A stretch of 44,104 nucleotides of DNA from Alphaproteobacteria bacterium. Its GTDB lineage: Bacteria > Pseudomonadota > Alphaproteobacteria > JAGPBS01. How positions within the stretch are numbered: position 1 is the stretch's first letter; each line of letters begins with the position of its first letter. The stretch covers positions 1 to 44,104 of the forward strand of contig JAGPBS010000012.1 in NCBI GenBank assembly GCA_018063245.1, written 5' to 3'. Shown here in pieces: positions 24,723 through 34,859 of this stretch. Made by a program: the position numbers and the translations under genes. The notes under the pieces are model-generated. The model had not been told where the DNA came from. It ran no database searches and saw only the letters and a list, made by a program, of their open reading frames with translations.

Positions 24723-26126
24723 TTACATGTGAATAACTTGACCATAAGCATCCAGAACAGATTCATGCATCATTTCTGAAAGGGTTGGATGCGGGAAAAT
24801 TGTATGCATTAATTCTTGTTCTGTCGTTTCTAGAGTTTTACCAACCACAAAACCTTGAATCAATTCAGTGACTTCAGCACCGATCATATGAGCACCTAAA
24901 AGCTCACCTGTCTTTTGATCAAAGACCGTTTTGACCATACCTTCTGTGTCACCCAAAGCGATTGCTTTACCATTAGCCATGAATGGAAAACGACCAACCT
25001 TGACTTGATAGCCTTTTTCCTTTGCAGCAGCTTCCGTAAGCCCTACAGAGGCAATTTGCGGGAAGCAATAAGTACAGCCAGGAATATTTTCCTTTTTCAT
25101 TGGATGAACGTCTTTTTTGCCTGCAATATATTCAGCACAAATAACTCCTTCATGACTTGCTTTGTGCGCAAGCCACGGAGCACCAACCATATCACCAATG
25201 GCATAAATATTTTTCTCGCCTGTTTGTAAAAATTCATTTACAACCAGATGACCACGATCTAATTGAATAGCCCTACCCTCAAGGCCTAAATTCTCTGTAT
25301 TTGCAACAATTCCGATTGCTGAAATAACGCGCTCAACATCAACAGAAATCGCTTTCCCTTTTTGATCAATTTCAACTTGAACAGTGTTTCCTAATTTATT
25401 GATCTTACTAACTTTTGCGTCAGTAACAATTGTCATTCCTTGCTTCTCAAAAGATTTCTTTGCCAAGGCCGAAATCTCTGCATCTTCAACTGGTAAAATT
25501 CTATCCATCATTTCAACAACAGTTACTTTTACGCCCAATGCATTGTAGAAGCTTGCAAATTCGATGCCAATGGCCCCAGATCCGATCACTAAAATTGATT
25601 TTGGTAAATAATCTGGAACCATCGCCTCACGATAAGTCCAAACAGCTTTTGGATCAGGCTCCAGGCCAGGTAAAACCCTGGCTCTAGCGCCGGTTGCCAG
25701 AATAACATTTTTTGCTTTTAGAGTGAGTTGCTCTTTGCCGCTATTCATTGTTAAAAGAACGTCCGTCCCTTTACCTAACTTTGCTTCAGCCTCAAAGACT
25801 TGGATTTTGTTTTTCTTCATCAAATGCTGAATACCATTTGATAATTGAGTTGCGACGCCTCTTGACCTTTGAACCATTTTCTCAAGATTATGTTTTACAC
25901 TACTGATTTCAAAACCAAATTCATCTGCATGTTTTAGAAGTCGAGCAATTTCAGCTGAACGTAAAAGAGCCTTTGTTGGGATACAGCCCCAATTCAAACA
26001 AATGCCACCCAAGTGCTGCTTTTCAGCGAGCGCGACTTTTAAACCCAACTGTGCACATCGAATGGCAGCCACATATCCGCCTGGACCACCGCCGATAACG
26101 ACAACATCATATTGATTTTGTTCCAT
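24723..26126 (-). CDS. lpdA: Dihydrolipoyl dehydrogenase (E3)
   Basis: 467 residues. Flavoprotein reoxidising dihydrolipoamide with NAD+. FAD-binding GGGPGGYVAAIRCAQLG at 12-28, redox disulfide GGICLNWGCIPTKALL with Cys43 and Cys48, NAD-binding VIGSGAIGIEFASFY, and the C-terminal HPHPTLSE motif whose His acts as acid-base from the partner subunit. Fourth gene of the pdhA-pdhB-pdhC-lpdA order, 34 bp after pdhC. It may also serve 2-oxoglutarate dehydrogenase if no second copy exists. Confidence 0.97.
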   Translation of the reverse strand: MEQNQYDVVVIGGGPGGYVAAIRCAQLGLKVALAEKQHLGGICLNWGCIPTKALLRSAEIARLLKHADEFGFEISSVKHNLEKMVQRSRGVATQLSNGIQHLMKKNKIQVFEAEAKLGKGTDVLLTMNSGKEQLTLKAKNVILATGARARVLPGLEPDPKAVWTYREAMVPDYLPKSILVIGSGAIGIEFASFYNALGVKVTVVEMMDRILPVEDAEISALAKKSFEKQGMTIVTDAKVSKINKLGNTVQVEIDQKGKAISVDVERVISAIGIVANTENLGLEGRAIQLDRGHLVVNEFLQTGEKNIYAIGDMVGAPWLAHKASHEGVICAEYIAGKKDVHPMKKENIPGCTYCFPQIASVGLTEAAAKEKGYQVKVGRFPFMANGKAIALGDTEGMVKTVFDQKTGELLGAHMIGAEVTELIQGFVVGKTLETTEQELMHTIFPHPTLSEMMHESVLDAYGQVIHM

Positions 26127-26160
26127 TTTATCTTTTCTCTTTTGAGTGAAAATATCGATT

Positions 26161-27441
26161 TTAAACTAAAGCCAAACTCGGATTTTCTATATATTTCTTA
26201 AAGGCTTGCAAGAATTGTGCGCCAACCGCCCCATCAACAGAGCGATGGTCAACTGATAAAGTACAAGTCATCATATTCGCAATAACCATCTGTCCTTTTT
26301 TCACCACAACACGCTCTTCACCCGCGCCAATTGCAAGGATACAAGATTGCGGAGGATTAATAATGGCACTAAATTCTTTAATACCATACATCCCAAGATT
26401 CGAAATTGTAAAGCCACCACCTTGGAATTCTTGTGGTTTTAATTTATTATCACGCGCCCTTGTTGCCAAGTCTTTCATTTCAGCTGACACTTGAGATAAT
26501 GATTTTTCATCTGCTGATTTGATAATTGGCGTTACAAGGCCTGCTGGCGTTGCAACCGCAACAGAAACATCAACACGCTTATACCGTAAAATGGCCTCAT
26601 CAACCCAAGACGCATTCGCATCAGGTATATCTTTAAGAGCTCTTGCTACTGCTTTGATAATAAAGTCATTTACGGAAATTTTGTAAGCTTCTGAATGAGA
26701 GTTAATTTCTTTACGCATTGCGAGTAAATGATCCAATTCACAATCCACTGTGAGATAGAAATGGGGGATTGTTTGCTTTGATTCTGTGAGACGCTGAGCG
26801 ATGATTTTACGCACTGCTGAATTAGGTGCCTCTTCATAAGGCATACCCAAAGCATCAGCAAGTGATTTTGGCCCTGGACCAGCTGGAATAGAACGTGATG
26901 ACACAGATGCAGGAACTGCCACCAAATTAGCATTTGCAGGTGCATTCAAAACATCTGCCTTCACAATACGACCCCGTGGCCCAGATCCTTTAATTTGAGA
27001 AAGATCGATTTTTTTATCTGCTGCGATTCTTTTGGCAAGAGGGCTCGCGATAATGCGCGATTGCATTTGTGCAGAAGGTTGAGCTTGTGTCATTTTCGGT
27101 GGCTCCTCTGGTCGTGATTTAGGTTCAGAAGAAACAGGAGGAGCCATCATCTGCGGTGCTCCTTTTTTCTGATAAGTATCGAGACTTGATTTATCTTCAC
27201 CTTCTTCTAGAAGCAAAGCAATCAAAGAATTGACCTTAATGCCTTCAGAACCCTCTGGAACAAGGATTTTACCCATAATCCCTTCTTCAACAGCTTCAAC
27301 TTCCATGGTTGCTTTATCTGTTTCAATCTCAGCGATAACATCACCAGATGCAACTGAATCACCAACAGATTTAAGCCACTTGGCTAATTTTCCTTCTGTC
27401 ATCGTTGGTGACAAAGCGGGCATCAAAATTTCAATAGGCAC
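26161..27441 (-). CDS. pdhC: Pyruvate dehydrogenase E2, dihydrolipoamide acetyltransferase
   Basis: 426 residues. One lipoyl domain (1-80, lipoyl Lys43 in [12 protein letters not shown]), a Pro-rich hinge, the peripheral subunit-binding domain (SPLAKRIAADKKIDLSQIKGSGPRGRI) and the catalytic acetyltransferase domain ending in CTLSVDHRSVDGAVGAQFLQAF with the DHRxxDG active site. The start is GTG at 27441 with AAGGAG six bases away; it gives the conserved [14 protein letters not shown]. An in-frame ATG 36 bases upstream would overlap pdhB and adds no conserved residues. The hinge is short and carries Met-Pro-Pro runs. Confidence 0.95.
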   Translation of the reverse strand: MPIEILMPALSPTMTEGKLAKWLKSVGDSVASGDVIAEIETDKATMEVEAVEEGIMGKILVPEGSEGIKVNSLIALLLEEGEDKSSLDTYQKKGAPQMMAPPVSSEPKSRPEEPPKMTQAQPSAQMQSRIIASPLAKRIAADKKIDLSQIKGSGPRGRIVKADVLNAPANANLVAVPASVSSRSIPAGPGPKSLADALGMPYEEAPNSAVRKIIAQRLTESKQTIPHFYLTVDCELDHLLAMRKEINSHSEAYKISVNDFIIKAVARALKDIPDANASWVDEAILRYKRVDVSVAVATPAGLVTPIIKSADEKSLSQVSAEMKDLATRARDNKLKPQEFQGGGFTISNLGMYGIKEFSAIINPPQSCILAIGAGEERVVVKKGQMVIANMMTCTLSVDHRSVDGAVGAQFLQAFKKYIENPSLALV

Positions 27442-27461
27442 AGTCAGCTCCTTTTTACACT

Positions 27462-28835
27462 TTATCTTTGATAACATACTTTTTGAACGGCAGCCACCAC
27501 ATCTGCAGGCTGAGGCAATGCCATTTTTTCAAGATTAGCAGCATAAGGCAAAGGAATATCTGCACCATGAACACGGATAACAGGGGCATCCAAGTCATCA
27601 AAACCCGATTCCATGATCTGAGCCATAATCTCAGAGCCAATACCTGCAAATGGCCAGCTCTCTTCAAGAGTTACAAGGCGATTTGTTTTGGAAAGACTTT
27701 TCAGAACAGTCTCAATATCCAATGGACGAATCGTCCGCAGATCAATCACTTCAGCACTGATGCCTTGTTTTAGAAGCTCATCTGCCGCTTCTAACGCAAC
27801 ACCGACCATCTTTGAGAAAGTCACAATAGTTGCATCGGTCCCTGCTCTCACTACTTTTGCTTTTCCGATTGGCAAAACAAAATCAGGATCTTCAGGCACA
27901 TCAAAACTCACACCATAAAGCATTTCATTTTCAAGGAAAACAACAGGGTTTGGATCACGAATAGCTGCTTTTAAAAGACCTTTTGCATCACCTGCACTAT
28001 AGGGCGCAATTACTTTCAGACCAGGCACATGCCCATACCAACTCGCATAACATTGTGAATGCTGAGCGCCAACTCTAGCTGCTGCGCCATTCGGACCACG
28101 GAACACCATTGGACATCCCATCTGACCACCAGACATATAAAGTGTTTTAGCCGCTGAATTCACAATATGATCAATAGCTTGCATTGCAAAATTGAAGGTC
28201 ATAAACTCAATAACTGGCTTAAGACCACCAAAGGCAGCCCCTACGCCTAGTCCTGCGAATCCATGTTCTGTAATTGGTGTGTCAATCACACGATCCTCAC
28301 CAAATTCCTGAAGTAAGTTTTGGCTCACTTTGTAGGCCCCTTGGTACTGAGCGACTTCTTCACCCATCAAGAAGACAGTTGGATCACGACGCATTTCTTC
28401 CGCCATTGCATCTCTGAGCGCTTCTCTGACAGTTAATTTGACTGTCTTTTCATAGAATTTGGCCTCATCAATATCGAGAACAGCCTCAGCTTTTGGTGCT
28501 GCAGGCGCAGTTTGAGCTGATGGCACTTCAACGAGCGCTGATTGAGACGGCGCTGCTGGCACTTTCAAATCGATAACATTATCCTTGCTTTCACCTTCTT
28601 CAAAAAGAACCGCAATTGGAGTATTAATTGCAACATCGTCAGTTCCATCTGGAACAAGAATCTTGCCGAGAATACCGTCATCAACGGCTTCGACTTCCAT
28701 CGTCGCTTTATCTGTTTCAATTTCAGCGAGAATATCACCTGATTGAATTGCATCTCCCTCACGTTTCAGCCATTTGGCAAGACGACCCTTGGTCATTGTC
28801 GGAGAAAGAGCTGGCATTAAAATTTGAATTGACAT
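27462..28835 (-). CDS. pdhB: Pyruvate dehydrogenase E1 beta subunit with N-terminal lipoyl domain
   Basis: 457 residues, about 130 more than a plain E1-beta. The extra N-terminal part is a lipoyl domain (1-80, Lys43 in [10 protein letters not shown]) and an Ala-Pro-rich linker (about 85-120); the transketolase-like body begins at [16 protein letters not shown] and continues with [37 protein letters not shown] and the C-terminal domain [14 protein letters not shown]. Such fusion is known in Alphaproteobacteria (for example Rhizobium and Zymomonas). GAGGA before the ATG. Gap to pdhA is 29 bp. Confidence 0.96.
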   Translation of the reverse strand: MSIQILMPALSPTMTKGRLAKWLKREGDAIQSGDILAEIETDKATMEVEAVDDGILGKILVPDGTDDVAINTPIAVLFEEGESKDNVIDLKVPAAPSQSALVEVPSAQTAPAAPKAEAVLDIDEAKFYEKTVKLTVREALRDAMAEEMRRDPTVFLMGEEVAQYQGAYKVSQNLLQEFGEDRVIDTPITEHGFAGLGVGAAFGGLKPVIEFMTFNFAMQAIDHIVNSAAKTLYMSGGQMGCPMVFRGPNGAAARVGAQHSQCYASWYGHVPGLKVIAPYSAGDAKGLLKAAIRDPNPVVFLENEMLYGVSFDVPEDPDFVLPIGKAKVVRAGTDATIVTFSKMVGVALEAADELLKQGISAEVIDLRTIRPLDIETVLKSLSKTNRLVTLEESWPFAGIGSEIMAQIMESGFDDLDAPVIRVHGADIPLPYAANLEKMALPQPADVVAAVQKVCYQR

Positions 28836-28864
28836 TATTTCCTCTTTAAACTGTGATCATCATG

Positions 28865-29845
28865 TTATGCGCTGACGAGAACGTCTGTCCATAGCTCAGA
28901 TGCATCTGGCTCTGGGCTCTGCTGTGCAAAGTCAGCTGACTCTGCAACCAAGGCTTTGACTCTTTTATCCATCTCTTTGAGTTCTTCTTCAGTGATCATT
29001 TTTTTCTCAAGAAGATACCCTTTCAAATAATCAAGCGGATCTGACTCGCCCTTGACCTTTTCAACTTCTTCCTTGCTACGATATTTAGCAGGATCTGACA
29101 TCGAGTGACCACGATATCGATATGTTTTTGCTTCAAAAAGCATAGGACCTTTGCCTGAACGAATATAGTCAAATGCGTCAGATGCCTCATGATACATCTC
29201 AACAACATTCATCCCATTCACTTGTTTGCCTGGAATGCCGTAAGAAGCGCCACGTTGATAAAGCTCACCGGCAGATGATCTCTCCTGAGCCGTTCCCATC
29301 GCATATTTATTGTTTTCAACAACAAACAAAACCGGTAATTTCCACAGAGAAGCCATATTGAAAGACTCATAAACCTGGCCTTGGTTGATAGCCCCATCTC
29401 CAAAATAACAGACACAAACGCCGTTATCTTTTTTATACTTATGTGCAAAACCTAAACCAGCACCAATTGAGACTTGAGCTCCAACAATACCATGTCCGCC
29501 GAAAAAGTTCTTTTCACGGCTGAACATATGCATAGATCCGCCCTTACCTTTTGAATAACCACCACTGCGTCCTGTAAGCTCAGCCATAACACCCTTTGCA
29601 TCCATACCGCAGGCGAGCATATGACCATGGTCACGATAGCTTGTAATCACTGTATCATTGGCTTGTTGTGCTGCTTGAATTCCAACCACAACAGCTTCTT
29701 GTCCAATGTATAAGTGGCAAAATCCGCCAATTAAACCCATTCCATAAAGCTGTCCAGCTTTTTCTTCAAAGCGACGCAAAAGGAGCATGTCCTCATAAAA
29801 CTTTAAATATTGCTCTTTAGATAGAGCCTCTCTTTTTTTCGTCAT
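28865..29845 (-). CDS. pdhA: Pyruvate dehydrogenase E1 alpha subunit
   Basis: 326 residues. Thiamine diphosphate-binding half of E1, which decarboxylates pyruvate. TPP motif from GDG at 149-151 to NN at 178-179 (YFGDGAINQGQ...VVENN); the phosphorylation-loop-like YRGHSMSDPAKYRSKEEV is also kept. First gene of the PDH operon. The 105-bp leader upstream (29846-29950) contains a small hairpin AAGTTT/AAACTT (29882-29898) but no convincing -35/-10 pair. Confidence 0.97.
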   Translation of the reverse strand: MTKKREALSKEQYLKFYEDMLLLRRFEEKAGQLYGMGLIGGFCHLYIGQEAVVVGIQAAQQANDTVITSYRDHGHMLACGMDAKGVMAELTGRSGGYSKGKGGSMHMFSREKNFFGGHGIVGAQVSIGAGLGFAHKYKKDNGVCVCYFGDGAINQGQVYESFNMASLWKLPVLFVVENNKYAMGTAQERSSAGELYQRGASYGIPGKQVNGMNVVEMYHEASDAFDYIRSGKGPMLFEAKTYRYRGHSMSDPAKYRSKEEVEKVKGESDPLDYLKGYLLEKKMITEEELKEMDKRVKALVAESADFAQQSPEPDASELWTDVLVSA

Positions 29846-29950
29846 CGTCTTTATATACCCTTGCTGTTAATTGGTACTTATAAGTTTCTTCAAAACTTAC
29901 CTAGCCTTTACATACTTTACAAACAAAAAAATAACAATTTGATAAAAACA

Positions 29951-30853
29951 TTATCTCATACTCTCTTCTTTTTTCGTTAAAACGAGAATTTGCCAGTCTT
30001 GATAAGCCTTCTCATAAATCAAGTCAGCGCCATGCTTTATATGTGCATTTAACACATCTTCTTTTTGGTTAACTAAAAGCCCTGCCAAAATCAAATGGCC
30101 ACCAACGGCTAGTTTTTTCATTGCCGCTTCAGCCATCAAACAAAGAGGATTCGCCAAAATATTTGCAAAAATCAGATCAAAGGCCTTGTGATCCTCTACT
30201 TCTTTTGTATTATATCCATCACCACAAAAAGCTGCAACACGTTTATTCAATTGATTTTTTTCTAAATTAAATTGGCTGACTGTCACAGCTTCCGGATCAT
30301 TGTCAACAACAAGAATATCAGTCACATCAGGATAAAGTTTCGCTGCTGCCATACCCAGAATTGCTGTACCACAGCCCATATCAAGAATAGAAGCTGGGGT
30401 GATTTTATCTTTCATAGCCAACAGCGCTTCAAGACATCCTCGTGTTGTGAAATGCTCACCCGAACCAAAGGCTGTTGCTGCATCTAATTGTAAAGCGTGA
30501 AACCCTGCAGGTGGCGCCTCTGCAATATGAGAGCCATAGATGTAAAATTGATCGCCAATGGTGAGTGGTGGGAAGCCTTCGTATGATTTTTTAAGCCAAT
30601 CCTCATCAGCAATTTCTTCAAGGGATAACGCAAAAGGTTCATCAGTTGACCTTTGCAAGGGCAACATATTTTGGATATCTTCTAAATCAGGCTTTTCCTC
30701 AAAGAAAATCTGAACGCCCCATTTTTCAATCGATTCATCAATTTCCAAAAGGCTATAAGTTGGAAAAACCTCATCCAACATTGACTCAACACGTAAGAGA
30801 TCAGACACATCTAGCTCAAACGAAACTTTATACTTCAGAATATTTTCTTCCAC
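29951..30853 (-). CDS. prmA: Ribosomal protein L11 methyltransferase
   Basis: 300 residues. SAM-dependent methyltransferase that trimethylates L11. N-terminal substrate-binding domain, then AFGSGEHFTTRGCLEAL, the SAM site ASILDMGCGTAILGMAA and FDLIFANILANPL, which carries the N-I-L/NP catalytic signature. Twelve bases separate it from the helicase gene upstream, indicating co-transcription. Confidence 0.95.
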   Translation of the reverse strand: MEENILKYKVSFELDVSDLLRVESMLDEVFPTYSLLEIDESIEKWGVQIFFEEKPDLEDIQNMLPLQRSTDEPFALSLEEIADEDWLKKSYEGFPPLTIGDQFYIYGSHIAEAPPAGFHALQLDAATAFGSGEHFTTRGCLEALLAMKDKITPASILDMGCGTAILGMAAAKLYPDVTDILVVDNDPEAVTVSQFNLEKNQLNKRVAAFCGDGYNTKEVEDHKAFDLIFANILANPLCLMAEAAMKKLAVGGHLILAGLLVNQKEDVLNAHIKHGADLIYEKAYQDWQILVLTKKEESMR

Positions 30854-30865
30854 AATTCACCTAAA

Positions 30866-33139
30866 TCAAAGACCTGCAGCTTCAGCCACAACTAAAAAAC
30901 CAGACATAACCTTTTTCTCGCCTGCTTTATCAAAAAGAACAGTTACTTTATCACTTTCCACAAAAGAAACAACCCCATATCCAAATTTTTGATGAAAAAC
31001 CCTAACGCCTTTCTCAAAAATTGAACTTGCCGTAAAATCATCAGCAGGTTCGCTCATATACCGATTTTTCTTTTCGAGAGATAAAGGCGGCTTATCAATC
31101 ATCTGATTTTTGTAATATGACTGCTGAGACCATTTTTGCTGCACTTGATAATTAGATTGCGATTGCGTTCGCTTGATAACAACAGCACTCGCCGATAATT
31201 CTTTTAAAAACCGTGACGGCAGCATCGCATCCCATGTTCCATACATGCGCCGATTCTTAACATGTGAAATAATCAAACGCTCCCTTGCCCTTGTCATCCC
31301 AACATAGGCAAGGCGTCTTTCCTCTTCAAGGCCTTGAACGCCATTATCTTCCATTGCTTTTGGATTTGGGAATACACCCTCCTCCCAGCCTGGCAAGAAA
31401 ACAACATTAAACTCAAGCCCTTTCGCTGCATGTAAAGTCATGAAAGTAACAAGATTCTGCTCAGTTTGGCTTGCATTATCCATCACGAGAGAAATATGCT
31501 CCAAAAAGCTCTGCATCGTTTCAAATTCGCCAATCGCATTGATTAACTCATTTAAATTCTCAAGACGACCTGGCGCTTCAGGGCTTTTATCTTGTCGCCA
31601 CATCTCAATATAACCAGAGTCTTTTAAAATTGACTGCACAACATCTACATGCTTCGTATGAGCTAAAGAGTCACGGCATTTTTTGATATTATTGACAAAT
31701 TCAAAAAGAGTTTGCTTCATTTTGGGTTTAAATTCATCCGTTCCCAACAGACGATCCGTCGCCTCCAACAGGGAAATTTGCTCACTACGCGCAACATGAT
31801 GAATCAATTGAAGCGTTGAAGGACCAATGCCTCGCTTTGGCGTGTTAATGATGCGCTCAAATGCAAGATCATCCTGAGGTTGTACAATCAGACGAAAATA
31901 AGCAATCGCATCTCGAATCTCAAGCCTTTCATAGAATCTTAAACCACCGATTACTTTATATGGCAATCCAACGGCCAGAAACCGTTCTTCAAATTCACGT
32001 GTTTGATAACCAGCACGAACCAAAACAGCAATCTCAGATAACGAAACGCCTTTTCTCTGGAGCTTATCAATCTCAAGAGCAATAAGACGCGCCTCTTCTT
32101 GCCCATCCCAAAAAGAATGAACCTCAACTGGCAGGCCTTTATCTGATTCTGTCCAAAGCGTTTTGCCCAATCTAGATTTGTTTTTCTCAATCAATGTGCC
32201 CGCACATGAGAGAATATGTCCTGTGGAGCGATAATTTTGCTCAAGACGAATAATTGTAGCACCAGGAAAATCAGCCTCAAACCGTAGAATATTATCAACT
32301 TGAGCACCGCGCCATCCATAAATGGATTGATCATCATCGCCAACACAACACAAATTTTTATGATGCTGCGCCAAATACCGAAGCCACAAATATTGAGCAA
32401 CGTTTGTATCTTGATATTCATCAACCAGAATATATTTAAACCGATGTTGGTATTGCTCAAGAATCTCAGAATGATTCTTAAAAATCTGAATCACGTGCAG
32501 CAAAAGATCACCAAAGTCACAAAGATTTGATGCTTTCAGGCGCTCTTGATAAAGACTGTAGATTCTTTTCATCTTGCCTTCAACCAAAAATCGCTTTGCA
32601 TCCGATCCGATTTGTTCTGGCAAAAGAGCTCTATTCTTAAAATAATCTATGGTTGATTTGACCATACGCGGCGGCCATTTTTTCTCATCCACCTCTTCAT
32701 CTTTCAGAATCTGCTTAATCAAACGCAACTGATCATCATCGTCCAAGATATTGAAATTCGACTGCAAACCAATTTTTTCTGCATGAACACGCAAAATACG
32801 CACTGCAATCGCATGGAAAGTTCCAATCCACCAGCCTTCCGTCTGATGCCCTAAAAGCATGTTAACACGTTCATGCATTTCAGCTGCGGCTTTATTGGTA
32901 AATGTCACGGCCAGAATTTCATGCGGAGAGGCTTTTCCTGTATTCAGCAAATGAACAATACGTGTCGTGAGAACTCTAGTTTTCCCTGTGCCGGCACCAG
33001 CCAAAACCAAGACAGACCCATCCGTTAAAAGAACAGCTTCTTTTTGTCTCTCATTCAGCAAGTCCAAGTACGACAAGGGGGATGACACTGGAACCTCTTG
33101 ATTTTCTTCAATTTCAATATTGTATGCATATTCATTCAT
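30866..33139 (-). CDS. uvrD: ATP-dependent DNA helicase UvrD/PcrA
   Basis: 757 residues. Superfamily 1A 3'-5' helicase for excision and mismatch repair. Walker A AGAGTGKT at 47-54 (Lys53), LAVTFTNKAAAEM, DFGDLLL, Walker B VDEYQDTN, VGDDDQSIYGWRGA, LEQNYRSTGHIL, VTFMTLHAAKGLEFNVVFLPGWEEGVFPN and LAYVGMTRARERLIISH cover all motifs. The C-terminal 40 residues (GVRVFHQKFGYGVVSFVESDKVTVLF) form the Tudor-like RNA-polymerase-binding domain of PcrA/UvrD. Symbol could equally be pcrA. Confidence 0.95.
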   Translation of the reverse strand: MNEYAYNIEIEENQEVPVSSPLSYLDLLNERQKEAVLLTDGSVLVLAGAGTGKTRVLTTRIVHLLNTGKASPHEILAVTFTNKAAAEMHERVNMLLGHQTEGWWIGTFHAIAVRILRVHAEKIGLQSNFNILDDDDQLRLIKQILKDEEVDEKKWPPRMVKSTIDYFKNRALLPEQIGSDAKRFLVEGKMKRIYSLYQERLKASNLCDFGDLLLHVIQIFKNHSEILEQYQHRFKYILVDEYQDTNVAQYLWLRYLAQHHKNLCCVGDDDQSIYGWRGAQVDNILRFEADFPGATIIRLEQNYRSTGHILSCAGTLIEKNKSRLGKTLWTESDKGLPVEVHSFWDGQEEARLIALEIDKLQRKGVSLSEIAVLVRAGYQTREFEERFLAVGLPYKVIGGLRFYERLEIRDAIAYFRLIVQPQDDLAFERIINTPKRGIGPSTLQLIHHVARSEQISLLEATDRLLGTDEFKPKMKQTLFEFVNNIKKCRDSLAHTKHVDVVQSILKDSGYIEMWRQDKSPEAPGRLENLNELINAIGEFETMQSFLEHISLVMDNASQTEQNLVTFMTLHAAKGLEFNVVFLPGWEEGVFPNPKAMEDNGVQGLEEERRLAYVGMTRARERLIISHVKNRRMYGTWDAMLPSRFLKELSASAVVIKRTQSQSNYQVQQKWSQQSYYKNQMIDKPPLSLEKKNRYMSEPADDFTASSIFEKGVRVFHQKFGYGVVSFVESDKVTVLFDKAGEKKVMSGFLVVAEAAGL

Positions 33140-33210
33140 ACCCTTTTATAACACCTTTTTTCAAAAAGCAAAATTCAATTTCATCCTTTTTTTTAGAGAG
33201 AGGAGTTGCT

Positions 33211-33243
33211 ATGATAGAAAACAATAAAAATAAAGGCAAATAA
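33211..33243 (+). promoter_or_regulatory. Promoter -10 or ten-codon leader before the DUF502 gene
   Basis: AGAGAGGAG is followed by ATG 33211, ten codons (MIENNKNKGK) and TAA, one base before the ATG of the DUF502 gene. The same stretch holds TATGAT at 33210-33215, a good -10 box. Either a coupled leader peptide or a promoter explains it; both cannot be fully right. Confidence 0.35.
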
Positions 33244-33244
33244 G

Positions 33245-33964
33245 ATGAGCAAAAAAACACATTACAAAAACAATCTTAAAAGCGATGTTGCTTGCTTAAT
33301 CAAAGCCGCTCAAAGAAAAGGATTCTGGGGAAAGCTTAGAGGCTATTTTCTGGCAGGAATCCTGATCACCGCCCCTATTTCTTTGACCATATATCTCGGT
33401 TGGATTTTTATCGATTTTATGGATACAAAAGTCTCAGGCATTTTACCCGATAAATACAATCCTGAAACCTACCTCCCTTTTAGCGTTCCAGGCCTTGGCT
33501 TTTTAATCTTTCTGATCGTTATCACACTTATTGGAGCACTGACAGCTGGCTTTGTTGGTCGATATTTTATCAACCTTAGTGAACGTATCGTCACAAGAAT
33601 GCCGATCCTGAGATCAATTTACGCCGCGATCAAGCAAATTTTTGAAACAATCCTCTCAACGCAATCGAGCGCCTTTCGTGAAGTGGTTCTGTTTCAATAT
33701 CCACGACCAGGAATCTGGTCATTAGGCTTCATTACGGGCCTGACTGAAGGTGAAATTCAAGATCTGACAGAAGATGAAGTCCTCAATGTTTTTCTGCCAA
33801 CAACGCCAAATCCAACTTCTGGATTTCTTCTTTTCATTCCTAAAAATGATCTGCTCTTTCTTGAAATGTCCGTTGAAGATGGCATTAAAATGGTTGTATC
33901 TGGAGGAATTTTGACACCTAAGAAATTAAAGGAAAAGTCAATAGAAACAAAAAATTACGCATAA
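33245..33964 (+). CDS. DUF502 family inner-membrane protein
   Basis: 239 residues. Family signature: LRGYFLAGILITAPISLTIYLGWIFIDFMD (first membrane helix, about 32-58), PGLGFLIFLIVITLIGALTAGFVGRYFI (second helix, about 80-106), and ERIVTRMPILRSIYAAIKQIFETIL followed by FREVVLFQYPRPGIWSLGFITG. Length is normal. The molecular role of the family is not established; it is widespread in alphaproteobacteria. Divergent from uvrD across 105 bp; a good -10-like TATGAT lies at 33210-33215. Confidence 0.88.
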   Translation: MSKKTHYKNNLKSDVACLIKAAQRKGFWGKLRGYFLAGILITAPISLTIYLGWIFIDFMDTKVSGILPDKYNPETYLPFSVPGLGFLIFLIVITLIGALTAGFVGRYFINLSERIVTRMPILRSIYAAIKQIFETILSTQSSAFREVVLFQYPRPGIWSLGFITGLTEGEIQDLTEDEVLNVFLPTTPNPTSGFLLFIPKNDLLFLEMSVEDGIKMVVSGGILTPKKLKEKSIETKNYA

Positions 33965-33980
33965 TACTTAAGAAAAGAGA

Positions 33981-34708
33981 TTACGAGTACATACGCCTTA
34001 CTGCTTCTGCACGACCACTCTCATCTAGCTCCTCTTGTTTATGCGCATTTTTTAACCGAGCGTGCCTTGACAATAATTCATTCTGAACTCTCTTTATTGC
34101 AGCAAATTCTTGCATTCTTGGAAGCAATTTCAAATTCAATGTCGTTTTATCAACACCTTCACCACCCTCTTTTATATTTTCCTCTTCAAGCTGGTCAAAT
34201 ATTTTCTTTGTAATTTGCATTAATTTTTCTTCGAGCAAGACAATATTTAAATAGGTGAATGACAATGGTAAAGGAACAGATGAATTTAGAAAATAATCAA
34301 TCAACATAACAACATGCGATTGACTTTCAAACTCAACATTAAAGTGAGAATTCACATATCTGATTGAATCACTCATCTTCATAAACTCACTTTGAAGAGT
34401 CTCAACGGCCCTCTCTTTTATATTCTGTTCTGGATTTTCAAGATTGGCAATTGCTGTGATGACTTTTTCGGCCGATACTGAAAACAGGACAATAGATATT
34501 CACCTTGTGGTGTTATGGTTACCTTAGAAAAACAAGGATGTCTTTCCAAGAAAACAGCCGCCTCCATCTCTTCTTGATGAGGGTAATTCAGTTGATCAAA
34601 AACATATTTAGGGATAGGTTGAATAATTAAAGAGCTAGCATTTACAGCATGTTGCGATAAACTTTGGTTTGGTAAGGGCATGAACCGCTCCTTCACGTTA
34701 TTATTCAA
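33981..34708 (-). pseudogene. Orphan gene split by a one-base frameshift
   Basis: Two minus-strand frames, 34708-34418 (96 residues) and one open from 34499 to 33981 (ATG at 34382 gives 133 residues), overlap in a run of five A (34464-34468 on the plus strand as TTTTT). Adding one A, or slipping back one base there, joins them: ..SCFQYRPKK then VITAIANLENPEQNIKERAVE.., a coherent helical protein of about 242 residues. The tail of the first frame (SSQQLPILKIQNRI) looks like out-of-frame sequence. No family, signal or membrane segment is seen; the C-terminal half is charged helical (LLSRHARLKNAHKQEELDE). It could be a recent pseudogene, a homopolymer sequencing error or programmed slippage. Confidence 0.7.
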
Positions 34709-34859
34709 CCATCTGAATTAAAAGAATAAATTGACTTTTAGTTTGAAAAGCTTTATTCTGTACTCTCCTACTCTTTAGGCTAGATTAAAAAAATTACGAA
34801 TCAATTAAGATGATCGTTTAAATTCATTACTTTATTAATCATAAGCAAAGACTGGAAAT

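Noticed and set aside
28542-28849. Overlapping frames opposite pdhB
   Set aside because: Shadows of the lipoyl-domain coding strand.
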